Assembly: GCA_016806645.1 (NCBI GenBank)
Contig: JACSYO010001321.1
Span: 418,501-482,500, forward strand
DNA from: Ophiodon elongatus
Lineage: Eukaryota > Chordata > Actinopteri > Perciformes > Hexagrammidae
Length of the DNA: 64,000 nt
Reading direction: 5' to 3'
The notes below the pieces were generated by a model, which saw nothing but the letters and a program-made list of their open reading frames with translations, was not told the DNA's origin and did no database searches. Position 1 is the first letter of the stretch. Each line of letters begins with the position of its first letter. Made by a program: the position numbers and the translations under genes. Below are positions 22,808-33,705 of this stretch, piece after piece.

Positions 22808-23726
22808 AATAATATAATATAATACTTTATTTGTTTAATATATTTTGTAATATTAATCTGGATCTACAAAGTAGGATAAATGCACTGCAGTAAAAAGTAC
22901 AATCTCTTGTTGTGGAGAAGAAGTATAAAGTAGCAGAAAATGGAAATACTCAAGTAGAAGTACCTCTACTTTAAGTGTATTTGAGTAAATATACCTTCCA
23001 CCAGTAAATTTACAGGTTAAGATTTAAAAGGTTAAAAGGAAGTACAAACAGATGCATAGTATAAATAAGAGAACTAAACTAAAACTATCATTTTAAATAC
23101 ATTATGAGTATCTATTATATGACGCATTGAAGTAAAAGAGAAGCCCATTCCTTCAGTTAAGTAGATTTAGTTAAGTCAGACCTTTCTTCACATAACACTT
23201 CGTAGTAGCTAAGTAATTAAGATCTTTTTTATGGCTTTATTGTTCTATTAAATGTAAATATTCATAATGTTTCGTGCATCATTTTGTATATTTGCTTTGG
23301 ATCTTGACTAAAAAAATAAAAATAAAGGTTCTGTGAGTTTGAGCTCTGTTTCTCCGGACAGATCGTTGCAATAAAACGGTTGAAGAGGTGTAAAAAAAAA
23401 AGAAAAAAAGAAATTAATTTAGCGTTCATCGGTGTTTCAGGGAGGCGGAGGTTCCCGTGTGTCTGCTGGGGAACAAGCAGGACCTGTGTCACGCCCGGCA
23501 GGTGGGCGAGGACGAGGGCCGCCGCCTGGCTCAGGAGAGCCGCTGTCACTTCCAGGAGGTCTCGGCCGCCGACGGCCACCAGGACATCGCCGGCCTCTTC
23601 ACCCAACTCATCCGGCGGGTGATGGAGCGCCTGAAGCACCGGGCCGACCGGCGGCGCTACAGCGGCTCCAAGTCGGTGGCCAAGCTCATCAACAACGTGT
23701 TCGGCAAGAGGAGGAAGTCGGTGTGA
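16260..23726 (+). CDS. rergl: RERGL-like atypical Ras-family small GTPase, complete, 205 aa
   Basis: Exons: 16260-16311, 18481-18537, 19287-19360, 21310-21458, 23441-23726; every junction is GT-AG and in phase. The length equals the RERG-like family (about 205 aa). The P-loop is GSPGAGKS (residues 10-17). The guanine-specificity motif is NKQD (122-125), with a later SAA. Numbering matches Ras exactly, so the changes are easy to read: Gly12 is Pro, switch-I Thr35 is Asn, and the DTAGQ motif is DPCSQ (57-61). The C-terminus is basic (GKRRKSV) with no CAAX box, so prenylation is not expected. These features, the MNDIKLA start and the end VFGKRRKSV point to RERGL rather than RERG or RASL12. Nucleotide binding is plausible; normal hydrolysis and switching are doubtful. 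The role of this family is poorly known. It lies where STK33 sits in mammals. Confidence 0.87.
16440..16870 (+). mobile_element. Family 5 (TACTTGAGTAT) non-autonomous element in rergl intron 1
   Basis: It has GCTAAGTACATTTACTC, GGTACTTGTGCTTTTGAGTA and TTTTCACTCCACTTCATTTA, typical of a very abundant teleost element (hAT-like by my recollection). Related copies lie at 22550-23010, 35530-35900, 38110-38450 and 52845-52960. Confidence 0.65.
16885..17248 (+). mobile_element. MITE with 14-bp inverted ends in rergl intron 1
   Basis: The left end TGTGTCTCAATTCG (16885) pairs with the right end CAAATTGAGACACA (17235-17248), 13 of 14 matching. The 364-bp body has no open frame. It carries a perfect YY1-type motif CAAGATGGCGGC at 17104-17115. 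No clear target-site duplication was found, so the superfamily is open. Confidence 0.6.
18538..19286 (+). other. rergl intron 2
   Basis: GTAAGT donor and TCGTAACAG acceptor. It holds one CTCF-like string, CCACCTGGGGGCAGT, at 18825-18839. No repeat family is recognised. Confidence 0.6.
20745..20870 (+). repeat. LINE-type 3' tail with (ATCTT)n end
   Basis: GTGCACTTTAACTTTGCTGC and TTTCCCCTTGCGGGACTAAT precede AAAGGAATATCTTATCTTATG. Fish non-LTR retrotransposons often end in such AATAAAG plus short tandem repeat tails. The body is missing. Confidence 0.6.
21105..21275 (-). repeat. Family 4 element, reversed copy just before rergl exon 4
   Basis: CCCCTTGCGGGATTAATAAA followed by (ATCT)n at its 3' edge is the reverse complement of the copies at 7590, 13905 and 21463. 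Confidence 0.8.
21463..21790 (+). repeat. Family 4 element directly after rergl exon 4
   Basis: A (GATA)n run begins within five bases of the exon 4 donor. It is followed by ACTTTATTAATCCCGCAAGG, a tandem duplication of ACAATTTTTACATAAGAAAA and an (AAG)n insert at 21645-21676. Confidence 0.85.
21791..23440 (+). other. rergl intron 4, remaining part
   Basis: It contains an (AT)n run at 22758-22804 and a reversed family 5 copy (22550-23010). The segment 22150-22440 looks non-repetitive. The acceptor is GGTGTTTCAG at 23440. Confidence 0.6.
22550..23010 (-). mobile_element. Family 5 element, reversed, in rergl intron 4
   Basis: Read reversed: GGTATATTTACTCAAATACA, GTAGAGGTACTTCTACTTGA and CATTTTCTGCTACTTTATAC. 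The (AT)n run lies inside it. Confidence 0.65.
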
Positions 23727-24296
23727 GGACGTTGGAGGGAACCGGTCGTCATGGAAACGGTTTTAGGACGAACTCTGACCTCGCGTTCACACTCTGAGCA
23801 ACATGGAAGGCTACATATCGATACATATCACACGTTTACACTTCTTTTTTGTGCTTTCAGTTGCTTTGTTTTTTTTTTTCCTGTGAGATGTTTCCCTTCC
23901 TTTGAGTTGAGACGGCTGTATTTAGAAAGGACTAATTATGTTGCTGTGATTAAAGCAAAAGCAGGATGTTGTTGACCTGGAGGTCAGAGGTCACAAAAGT
24001 ACAGGAAATTTAAAACGAACAAACAAACAAACAAATCACTCTTGTCACAACTTGTAGAGATAATCAGGAAGAGTGGTTCCAAGTAGATTTTGAGTTTTAA
24101 GAGATCACAAGTTTAAAATGTTGGGAGACAAACAAGAGCAAAGGAAAACTGAGGCACAATTTGAAATCAATATAATAAATAAAAAGCGAAATGGAAAAGA
24201 AAGCAAGTCTCTAAAAATGCAAAAGTCCCCTTTTAGTTTTGAGCCTTAAAAACGAGCTTTAAATGTGATCAGTAAAATCTTAAAAACAATAATAAA
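23727..24296 (+). other. Probable rergl 3' UTR
   Basis: Sequence after the stop TGA (23724-23726). Candidate polyadenylation signals AATAAA lie at 24174-24179 and 24291-24296. The end is inferred. Confidence 0.5.
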
Positions 24297-24879
24297 ACCA
24301 ACAGAGGGCCAATAGAGAGGCAACTAGTTGGAGGCGAGAGAGTGACTTTTGGTCGATGCCGGGAATATAAACTATAAAAAAAATGACATGTGAGTCCAGT
24401 TCTCACAGACTACATCATCAATAAGAATGTAACTTATCATGCAGGGCCAAACTATTACTCCTTGTGAAAGCACACTTTTATGCAAACACAGTTTTTTGTT
24501 TACAACAGATACTCAGAAAATAGCAAACCTCATACCCCGACAGCGTCTCTCAAAGCGTCGTTCCCGAAGTGTTTCACATGAAACCTCAGACTCGTGTCAG
24601 ACCCGGGAAGCTTTGATTGTCTGTAATCAGCTTCTCCTCCGTCTCTCACTCATCAGACGTAACTGTTTATCATTAAGCGTAATCACAACACGGAGGAACG
24701 AAGAGTCTGATGAGCTGTTGATTTGCGCCCTCGTCACCGAGCCCTCGTCCTGAACTCACCAGGGATTAACCGGCCCGGCTGTCGGCTGTTACTTTAAGCG
24801 TCTTTAGTTTAGTTTAAGCAAATGGAGCATTACGTTTAAAAACTGCCCTTCTGCTTCGTACAGGCGCCAAACCTCTGGT
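24297..24879 (+). other. Intergenic, downstream of rergl
   Basis: No gene or repeat family recognised. A short open frame at 24439-24753 has no similarity I know. Confidence 0.45.
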
Positions 24880-25410
24880 TATGAAAAGTGAAGCAGATGC
24901 GGAGGTGTCTAAACGTGCATTCTCGTTAATGTCCACCAGGGGGCGACTCCTCTGGTTGTATAGAAGTCAAAGCTTCATGTGTTAAAGCTGCATTCTCTCT
25001 CCTGACCACCAGGGGGCGACTCCTCTGGTTGTATAGAAGTCAAAGCTTCATGTGTTAAAGCTGCATTCTCTCTCCTGACCACCAGGGGGCGACTCCTCTG
25101 GTTGTATAGAAGTCAAAGCTTCATGTGTTAAAGCTGCATTCTCTCTCCTGACCACCAGGGGGCGACTCCTCTGGTTGTATAGAAGTCTATAGAAAATGAC
25201 TCTACTTCTCTCTTGATTTATTCCCTCAGTAAACATTGTAAACATGAGTTTATGTCTCAATCTCTAGTTTCAAGTCTTCTTCAATGCAGCATGATGTTCA
25301 TTTAGTAAATTATGGTCCATTTAGAGTCAAACAGACCATAAAGCAGAGTATGCTTTAGGGGCGGGGCTACAAAGTGATTGACAGGTCTCTACCCAGGCTG
25401 GTCTCATTCC
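24880..25410 (+). repeat. Family 1 element with a 73-bp tandem block carrying four CTCF-like sites
   Basis: CCACCAGGGGGCGAC occurs at 24933-24947, 25006-25020, 25079-25093 and 25152-25166, all in one orientation and exactly 73 bp apart. The unit includes CTCTGGTTGTATAGAAGTC and CAAAGCTTCATGTG. The rest (25190-25410) is the standard family 1 body shared with 29620-29830 and reversed 1-466. Confidence 0.85.
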
Positions 25411-25630
25411 AGCATTCGTAGAAATACACTACGTAATGCACCGTAATTCGTTGACATCCCATGAGATTATTTTGTATGTTATCCATGTAATCCTGAACGA
25501 GGAAGTATAACGACCCCTAAAGCCCTCACAGGGCGGTCAGATGGGGAGGTGGATGTTCCCCGTGTGAAACAAGATGTTGATGTTTCTGTCCTGTAACTTG
25601 TGTAATTAGTTACGGCACTTACGTCGTTAT
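25411..25630 (+). repeat. Partial family 3 element
   Basis: ACACTACGTAATGCACCGTA resembles ACACTACGCAGTGCACTATA at 46910. CCCCGTGTGAAACAAGATGT resembles the head end at 47030. Confidence 0.45.
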
Positions 25631-25834
25631 TTCAACTCAAACAACGATTCTTTCCTCAACCTAACTGAGTTTTTTTGTAAAGGCGGAAGTTTATTTTTGA
25701 AAAAAACTGAGTAATATGCATGTAACAATTGACACGTGTTGCTGGACCTCTGTAGGAATGTGCACCAAAAATGTGTACAATTTTGCAAGGTGTACATTTT
25801 TGTACATTTCTGCTTCACTCCTCTGAAGTCCGAA

Positions 25835-25990
25835 TATGGTCACTTCCGTTCACTGGTTGCAAAAAAAACAAGATGGCGACGGCCAAAATGTCCAACTCGA
25901 AGCTTCAAAACGTCAGTTCACTACGTCCGCTTCTTATTTACAGTCTCTGTGTTCGTATTGTGGGGGAATTGTCTTCAGTTCAGAGTTGTT
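25835..25990 (+). repeat. Family 1 element, YY1-motif segment only
   Basis: GGTCACTTCCGTTCACTGGT, CAAGATGGCGACGGCCAAAA and CTTATTTACAGTCTCTG match the other half of the family as seen reversed at 90-240. Confidence 0.65.
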
Positions 25991-28900
25991 GCGCAACAGG
26001 TTTATAACGTTTTAGGAGGGAAAATGTCAGTTTTGATGCATTTGACATTTTATTATTTTTTCATAGTAATGCTTCTCCTTGGAAGCCGTAGCGTTTGTTT
26101 ATAGTTGATTGTTGAATTGTTACATGTTATATTCTCGCTGTCTCTTATATTGTCAATTGGTATATAGTTTAAATACATTCACCTGTACAATAATGTTGTT
26201 ATTAACTATTTAGTCTGATATATTGTGTAAATAGCAATCGGTAAATTGAACAAATATTGGTCTGAAAAATATCACGACTTTCAAACTTTATGAAAAAAAA
26301 CCCCGAACGCATATAATTAAGGGCATGAACTCATTCAGTGCTGTGCTGTTAAATCCAGTTATGTCACCATGTACTATTCATCCTGAAAAGATTAGGGGCG
26401 ACGACGAATGTTCCTTTTGTAAAAACTGTAAAAACATCGGCTGCTCCAGAGGAAATTAAAGTTAAACATTGCTTAATAAGATGCTGTTTTAGTTCTTCAG
26501 AGGGGCTGCTGTTTCACTTCGAGCTCAACTTTAATTAAATGACCGTGAGAGGAGGCGTTTCTCTAAAGCCTCCAGGAAAGAGGAATTTCCTGTGTTGTGC
26601 GTAGCCACTAAAAATAGCTGGTTTGGAGGCAGGAGAAGTGAGAAATGCACCATCATTACACCGAGTTCTGGCCTCCGAAACAAGAAGGGTTCCTGAAGTA
26701 TCCACTAGATGGCAGCACAAAACATCATAATAATGCCCCCCACCCCCACCCCCCCCCCCCTGTATGATTAATGATTTCCTGCCCATCTGATCAGAGTTAT
26801 TACACACAGGATCAATTCAGATTATAAAGACAAACGACAGCGAGCTATAAAATGATGAAAAAAGTCATAATCATGTACATCTAATATTCAGTGACCACTT
26901 GTGACCTCTCTGGAGACATTTGTATTCTCCACTCATTTTTTTTTTTTACAGGTTTTTTCTTTTAAGTACTGTATGTGGTAAAAAAACAACAACATCTATT
27001 TAACCTCCATTTAGAGAGAGAAGTCTTATTGAGCTTGCAAAAAACAGTCAAAACAATAACACAACAGTTAAAACGATACAAATAATACATTAAAATAAGG
27101 ATAAATGTACAAACAGACATGTAGAAGTTATACAATCCACTATCTGTATCTATATATTACTTCTTACTTTTAAACTGATCCTCTCTCCCATTTCTGTTTG
27201 ACAGTCAAGACATTTCTTTCGCAGCATTCTCTCGTATATTTCATGATATTAGATGTTTGTTGCCTTTAATCTTCGGCGAATATAAAAACGACTACTTCTG
27301 AGCTCTGTGGAAACGAAAACCCTCGAGCTTTTTTTCTTTTTGCTTATTTCAAATCGAGTCCTTTCAGATCAGACGAAACACATTAAACTGCAGACGGATG
27401 ACGACATGAAATCCTGCAGCTTATGCAAGTTAAATTAATTTTGTGTTTTTGATAAAAAAAAATTGTCCTCCCTGATTGCTCGGGCGCCTCTTTCGCGCAT
27501 CAAGTGGGGGATATTTATTTGGAGAAGAGCAGACAGGAAGCACTGCTTCCTCCTTGTGTTCATCATCATCATCGTCATCATCATCATCATCATCATCATC
27601 TCTGCAGGAGTCATTTTGGTAGTCGTTTGGAATCAGTGAATGAAGCGAACACTTTCCTCAGTCACAGTTTCCACATTTAAACATCCTATTATGTGCAGCT
27701 TATGTTATCTCGTCTGCATTGTGAAGCTTTTTATGTTTTAAGCTTTTAAATCAATGACCCCTGAGATTCATTTCTACTCTCTATAAAGTTCATGAAAGAC
27801 ATTTTCTCTTCTAAAAAAGAAAAAAAAAAAAAGAAAAGAAAAGAAGGAAAAGAAGAAAAATCCTTTGCCACACGGAGGAAGTCGTGCGTTTTAACATTTC
27901 CAGCTGCAGCAACAGCGGTTTGCTTTGAATAGATAGAGGAGCTCTGTATCTGGGAGGAGGAAAAGAAACAAGCTCCACCTACAGAGGCTGAACCGAAAGT
28001 CTGAGGCGGAATAAAAAGACATCACTTTGCCACCTGCTGAGTTTGAGTGACAGTTAATTTGTGGAGAAACACCGCTGGCATTAACACTTGATGACAAAGA
28101 CGTCAGGAAAACACACGTTAAATAAAACGAGGCAAAACGTAATTCTGTAGCGGCGCAAAGATGCTCGTCATATAGCAACTCCTTCATCTTCTTTCCCTCA
28201 TGCTCTTCTTCCCTGTCTGTTTCATTTTCTGTAAGAGGGAAGAGGAGTGCAGACGGATGGAGACAGAACCTCCGAGCGTGGCCTCGTAGCTTCAGGTCAG
28301 TGATCTTATTCGGCCCCTGCGTGGAGGAAGAATTGGTTTTGGCTGGACCGAGGAAAACCATCTGAACCAAGGGGATTGGATGCTGCTGTGACACCGGCGA
28401 GAGCCAATCAGAGAGGCCATCGATCAGTTCCCCTTAATCTCACAGCTGGTGAGCACATCCCCACTCCAATCTAAAACTCTGCAGCTTAGTCAGACTGACA
28501 GGGGATTGGATGGCGTCCAAAGACCTGAACCTCCAACTGAAATGGATCCGCGCAAGAGCCACATTCGACATCCCTTTCTGCGACTGCAAAGTTGCTTCCC
28601 TAAAATATGTGGAAACAATTCGTCAGTGTGGTAAAAAAATAATTCAAATCGATAAAAAAAAAAGAAAAAAAAGGGAGACAGGGGAAATTATGCTACTAAA
28701 ACGTATGTTTTCCTCCTGTAATCTCAAGGAAAACATCATTTGAACACCAGCCTGTATGATTTGCTCGAGGGGACATTTTTTTTTTTTTGTGCCGTGCACT
28801 GTGTGTCATGCTGCATGAGTGCACACGGTGATTGCTTGCTGGATGTATAATATATGCTGCATCTGAAGAGTTGTTTTTTTTTTTCTGAAAATGTGACATC

Positions 28901-29464
28901 CACTTCCTTAAAAAATGTGACGCATCCTCTGCTAAAAGAAGCATAGAAGTGAAAAACTGGAAATTAATTTTTGTTGCGTTACATCTGGTTTTATGAAACA
29001 TTGATTGAATGTAAAGCAGCTTGTAATCCTTTTCATATGTTTTATGAATCGTCCCGTGGTCTAGTCGGTGTCCTGCAGTCTCCCATTACACTAAATGTGA
29101 TGTCCTGCTGTCTGTGCACTGAATACTGCTTTGTAAGACGTCGGTATCCTCTTGCAGTGACGCTGCCAAAAAACTCTGCAAATGAAGTGAATCTGATAAA
29201 GAGCTCGATATCACAGAGATGCCCTCTAAAGCTCCTGTAGCCGGTCACCGAATCAGAGCAGCCCTCGATGTCGGAGCAGGGAAAGCACACACAGTGTAAA
29301 TAATGAAATTAACGATGGCTGAATTCTATTTAGCTGATTCAGTTTCTGGGTTCGTCCTCGCTGTCACACTGTCATGACATTACATTTCATTTTGACAGAC
29401 AGGGACACTTGAAAGGAAGAGTGCTTATTAATGTTTTTATGTTAGACCTGTGCTTTTCTACTAT
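25991..29464 (+). other. Intergenic spacer between rergl and lmo1, first part
   Basis: No supported gene. It holds a perfect CTCF-consensus string CCACTAGATGGCAG at 26702-26715, a C-run at 26739-26760, (ATC)n at 27556-27601 and A-rich runs near 27820-27860. The longest non-repeat open frame (- strand, 27891-28394) starts with GTG and resembles no protein I know. Confidence 0.5.
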
Positions 29465-29830
29465 GGCAAGTCAAAATGTCTGCTGAGCTAGAGGCCTATA
29501 GAGAGCCAAAGTGAAACCAAGGCAGCAACCTCCGGTTCTGAAAAGTGAAGCCAACGTCTTAAAACTTGCATTCTGTCTCCTGACCACCAGGGGGCGACTC
29601 CTCTGGTTGTATAGAAGTCTATGAGAAAATGACTCTACTTCTCTCTTGATTTATTCCCTCAGTAAACATTGTAAACATGAGTTTATGTCTCAATCTCTAG
29701 TTTCAAGTCGTCTTCAATACAGCATGATGTTCATTTAGTAAATGATGGTCCATTTAGAGTCAAACAGACCATGAAGCAGGGGATGCTTTAGGGGGCGGGG
29801 CGACCTGATTGACAGGTCGCCCCAAAGTAC
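29465..29830 (+). repeat. Family 1 element, single-site copy
   Basis: One CTCF-like CCACCAGGGGGCGAC at 29584-29598, then TTGTATAGAAGTCTATGAGA, the common body and GATTGACAGGTCG near 29810. Confidence 0.8.
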
Positions 29831-29859
29831 TCAATCTCCTCTGTGGTAGTTACTGCTAT

Positions 29860-30100
29860 AGTAGGTGTCTCTGCAATTTGCCATAATGACTCTCACACAC
29901 ATTACATTACATTACATCGACATGCATTAATTTCTTGGAGACTGACCTTGACCCTAACTTTAAATCAAGTCCATGAAATGTATTGATTTACATTTTGGGC
30001 ATGTGCATAATGTCCCCATAAGGAAGGTGAGTCCCCACAATGTGATTGTGTAACCAGATTTATGTCCCCACAATACAGGTAAAACACATCCTTCACTCAC
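29860..30100 (+). repeat. Family 10 (GTCCCCACAATGTGATTGTG) fragment
   Basis: CATAATGTCCCCATAAGG and GAGTCCCCACAATGTGATTG, then TATGTCCCCACAATAC, are characteristic of a common teleost repeat I recognise from memory. Confidence 0.5.
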
Positions 30101-31660
30101 ACACAAGGTGAAAAAAACAACAAACAGCATTACTGTTTATATAATGATGATGTTTTCTTGAAAAACAATCAAATGTTATTTATTGAATACTAGTAATAGT
30201 TTTTAGTGGCCTTTAACAAACATTCCCATAAGCCATGAATGAGTCGAGGGGCAAACGCTGTAAAAGGTTTTTATGCAACAGAGAAAACAAATTAAAAACT
30301 TTAAAAAAATACTTAAATTGACAGCTTTGGTGAATTTTATGGATATGAACAAAACTGGTTACAATGAAGTTACAATACCCACGCGTGTAGTTTTTTCACC
30401 GTGCTCACAAAATAATTGAGTTTTTTAATTGAGTTCAAATCGCAATGGTTTCAATATCTAACAGCAACGCTGTCTTGTGATTTGTTTTTGAATGAAAATT
30501 AAAGTAAACTTCAGGAACCGATTAAAGAAATGCTGAATGAGAGATGACATTGAGTTGCAGCAGCTAGTGGAACGGAGGTTAGACAGGAAGTGACATCATG
30601 ACATTGACTCTCTATTAGCATCAAGCTAACGCTGAAAACCCCTGTTGCATGTTTAACACTAAAGTTACTGCAAAGTGATTATCAACTTTGTAAAAAATAC
30701 CTAAAAAAACTAAATTACCAACAATTATATATATATTTGTATCATTCAGAAGGTGCAAAGAACAGATTACATTACTTTGTGTTCCAGTCCTCGAAAGGCC
30801 TCTGCTTGCGAAACAATATTGGAAGATTTCTTGCCAAGTTTGTGGCTGAAAGATTAAAGACAACTGCTTCAACTGCGGCAGAGGAACATTGCCCAAAAAT
30901 TACGTGAAATGTTTTAAAGATGCGCTCCAAGATGTGGTCCATGAGAAAGACGATACAGTGGTGTATATGTGGCCGGCTTTTGAGCTTCTGAGAATAAAAT
31001 TAGCATTGTGTTCATGAGCTTCCTCCATGACCCAATTAACACAAGTTAGACGGTGAGTCCATTCTGAACAACGTTTAGAAGGTATTTGAAACATGGTACT
31101 GAGACATACATATCCTCATTCAACAGTTAGAATTATATCTAACAAAAAGTATTTTTTTTTTTTGTTTAGTTTTTTATTGCGATTAAGATTGTGGTTTGGG
31201 GTTAAAATAAAATGTTGTATGTATAGTTATGAATAGTGCTAGAGAAAAGCCTGGCTAATGTGGTGCTCCTTTGGGTAACAATACCTGATGTGGTTTGATG
31301 ACGCTCCTCCTCAGTGATTATCTATTTATTTTTCAACCTTGCAACTTAAGATGTATAGAAATAGACTGCAGTCATTTTCTTGTATTATCCAAAATGTACA
31401 AAATTGACGACCAACTTTTAAAATCAAGGATAAAAAAACTGAACGGCCTTCTTTATTGGACTTGTGACCTCCTCATTCAATCATGTCAACGCACCTTTCA
31501 CAGCTTGGGTTTCATCAAACAGCCACACAGCTCGAGGTTATTCCAGTTAATACCCTTTGGTAAACTTTACATTAGCACGAGTCGTTCATGTTGTTGAGCT
31601 GCCTGAGAGTGAGGTTAACTGGAAAGCCACTACAGGTGTTATTAATCCTGAAGTACTTGA
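30101..31660 (+). other. Intergenic spacer, no gene supported
   Basis: AT-rich DNA. A cysteine-bearing reading stretch at about 30800-31000 on the + strand is interrupted by stops and lacks splice context. It could be a decayed gene or chance. Confidence 0.4.
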
Positions 31661-31669
31661 CTTGACTTC

Positions 31670-31990
31670 ACCTAAATTGAAAGCCATAACACAGGTGGTT
31701 GCGCACAAACAACACGTGTCCTTACGTGGAAAAACAACACAGCAGAAGCAGAAGTGTAAGCCCTCTCAGGTAAACACTGTTAGATCTGTCAGCTCTGTGG
31801 CCATTGTTTGCACTGTTAGCACTGTTAGCACTGTTAGCACAGTTTGCATTGTTTGCACTGTTAACACTGTTTGCATTATTAGCACTGTTAGCACTGTTTG
31901 CACTGTTTGCACTGTTAGCACCGTTATCTGATAGCCGCTGGCTCAGACATCCTCATGTTGAGAGCCATGTTGTGATATTTGAGTTACAAT
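31670..31990 (+). repeat. Family 6 element with internal 9-bp minisatellite
   Basis: CAGGTAAACACTGTTAGATC leads into about 13 copies of a GCACTGTTA-type 9-mer (31804-31925). ATAGCCGCTGGCTCAGACAT and ATGTTGAGAGCCATGTTG follow. A second copy at 38515-38615 has the same flanks but no array. Confidence 0.65.
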
Positions 31991-32149
31991 AATTACCTGC
32001 TTCTGACAACTAACTAGTTTTCATCTCAACATCCAAGTCATAATCACAACTGTGAAACTCACTCACCTGTACATGACATTTGATTTTGTACATACATATC
32101 TAGATGCACCTCACCAAGAACTAACGAACAACCCTTACTGTTGTTTATA

Positions 32150-32230
32150 TTTTTTTGGCACTCTTTTCTACTTTGTACTGCGACTGCTGCACAACAGTTT
32201 CCCTTACGATAAATAAAGTTCTATCTTGTC
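32150..32230 (+). repeat. LINE-type 3' tail fragment
   Basis: TTTGTACTGCGACTGCTGCA, TTTCCCTTACGATAAATAAA and GTTCTATCTTGTC have the layout of the tails at 20745 and 21105. Confidence 0.45.
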
Positions 32231-32959
32231 ATAACTTAGATTTTTCGGAAAACTCTATTAATCAGAGTTGGAGCTAAATAATGTGGAAATCTTGAAAAAA
32301 TAGACTAACATAGAAATATCACGTCAGTCTTCAGTTCAACATAATTAAACACAAATGTCAATAGTTATATAATCAGATCATAATGTCATAATAATGAGTG
32401 TTTCTAACCCCAACATGAGGAAGTACAACCGTCTTGAGTCTAAACAACCACGATGAAGCTCCACTGGTTAATCTGAGTATCACATGCCTTCAAAGGCACC
32501 ACAAGCAACATGTAAACACTTTGTTTTCTTCCCCCAGATTTTCCCAGCCAGCCGTGGGATCATAACAAATAATCTTCACCTTGGAACCTCTTGGGAGTTC
32601 AGGTGCAGCTCTATCACAATTCCCTCGGGAAGCACTTTGCTAGGGAAGCTAATATGAAACAGTTATTTCTGTCTTCCTGCTGATGTTACGAGGTCTTGTT
32701 TATCTCCATTTAGAGGGATCCATTTGGTGCCATTTGTTTTGATCATGGTTTCTTTGATCCCTCATCTTTTTTTTTGCAAAAGATATTATATGAGTGCTGC
32801 ATCATGTGATGCTTGCTTCCCATCAATTAACTGACAGGGTTTGGCACTTCATTATTGACCTTACTAAACCCAGGCTCCACGTACTCGCTTGCTCTCATCA
32901 GCAGATTGAGTTTGTTCAGTTGTCAAGGAACAAAACTCACACAGCCACAGCTCTGTGAG
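32231..32959 (+). other. Intergenic spacer, nothing recognised
   Basis: AT-rich sequence without repeat or coding signal that I can support. Confidence 0.45.
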
Positions 32960-33705
32960 TACTAAAACTCAAACAAACACAGGACTTTTACCCAGGAGGC
33001 TGCTGTTCGTGTACCGTGTACGTTACATTGTTACGTTACATTGTTAAGTTACGTTGTTAAGTTACGTTGTTAAGTTACGTTGTTAAGTTACGTTGTTAAG
33101 TTACGTTGTTACGTTGCGTTGTTAAGTTGCGTTGTTACGTTGCGTTGTTACGTTGCGTTGTTACATTGCGTTGTTACGTTACGTTGTTACACACACACAA
33201 GTTACGTTGTTAAGTTACGTTGTTAAGTTACGTTGTTAAGTTACGTTGTTAAGTTGCGTTGTTAAGTTACGTTGTTACGTTAAGTTACGTTGTTAAGTTG
33301 CGTTGTTACGTTGCGTTGTTAAGTTGCGTTGTTACGTTGCGTTGTTACGTTACGTTGTTACGTTACGTTGTTATGTTGTTAAGTTACGTTGTTAAGTTAC
33401 GTTGTTACGTTACGTTGTTACGTTACGTTGTTACGTTGTTATTACGTTGTTACGTTGCGTTGTTACGTTGCGTTGTTACGTTGCGTTGTTACGTTGCGTT
33501 GTTACGTTACGTTGTTACGTTACGTTGGCGGTTACGTTGTTACGTTACGTTGTTACGTTGGACGTTGTTACTTGCGTTGTTACGTTACGTTGTTACGTTA
33601 CGTTGTTACGTTACGTTGTTACGTTGTTACGTTGCGTTGTTACTTGCGTTATGTTACGTTATTTTTTTTCTGACCTTAACCAAGTAGTATTGTTGCCTAA
33701 ACATA
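32960..33705 (+). repeat. Family 3 element expanded by a GTTACGTT / GTTAAGTTACGTT minisatellite
   Basis: The head (ACACAGGACTTTTACCCAGG, GCTGTTCGTGTACCGTG) ends near 33020. An array of 8-bp TTACGTTG and 13-bp TTAAGTTACGTTG units fills 33020-33660. The family tail CTTAACCAAGTAGTATTGTT then follows. Open frames here come from the repeat. Confidence 0.85.

Noticed and set aside
27891..28394. 167-codon open frame on the - strand
   Set aside because: Begins at GTG, no similarity I know, no splice sites or promoter; likely chance.
30740..31000. Cysteine-bearing + strand reading stretch resembling a zinc-ribbon
   Set aside because: Interrupted by stops, no exon borders and no family match; recorded only as possible decayed coding DNA.
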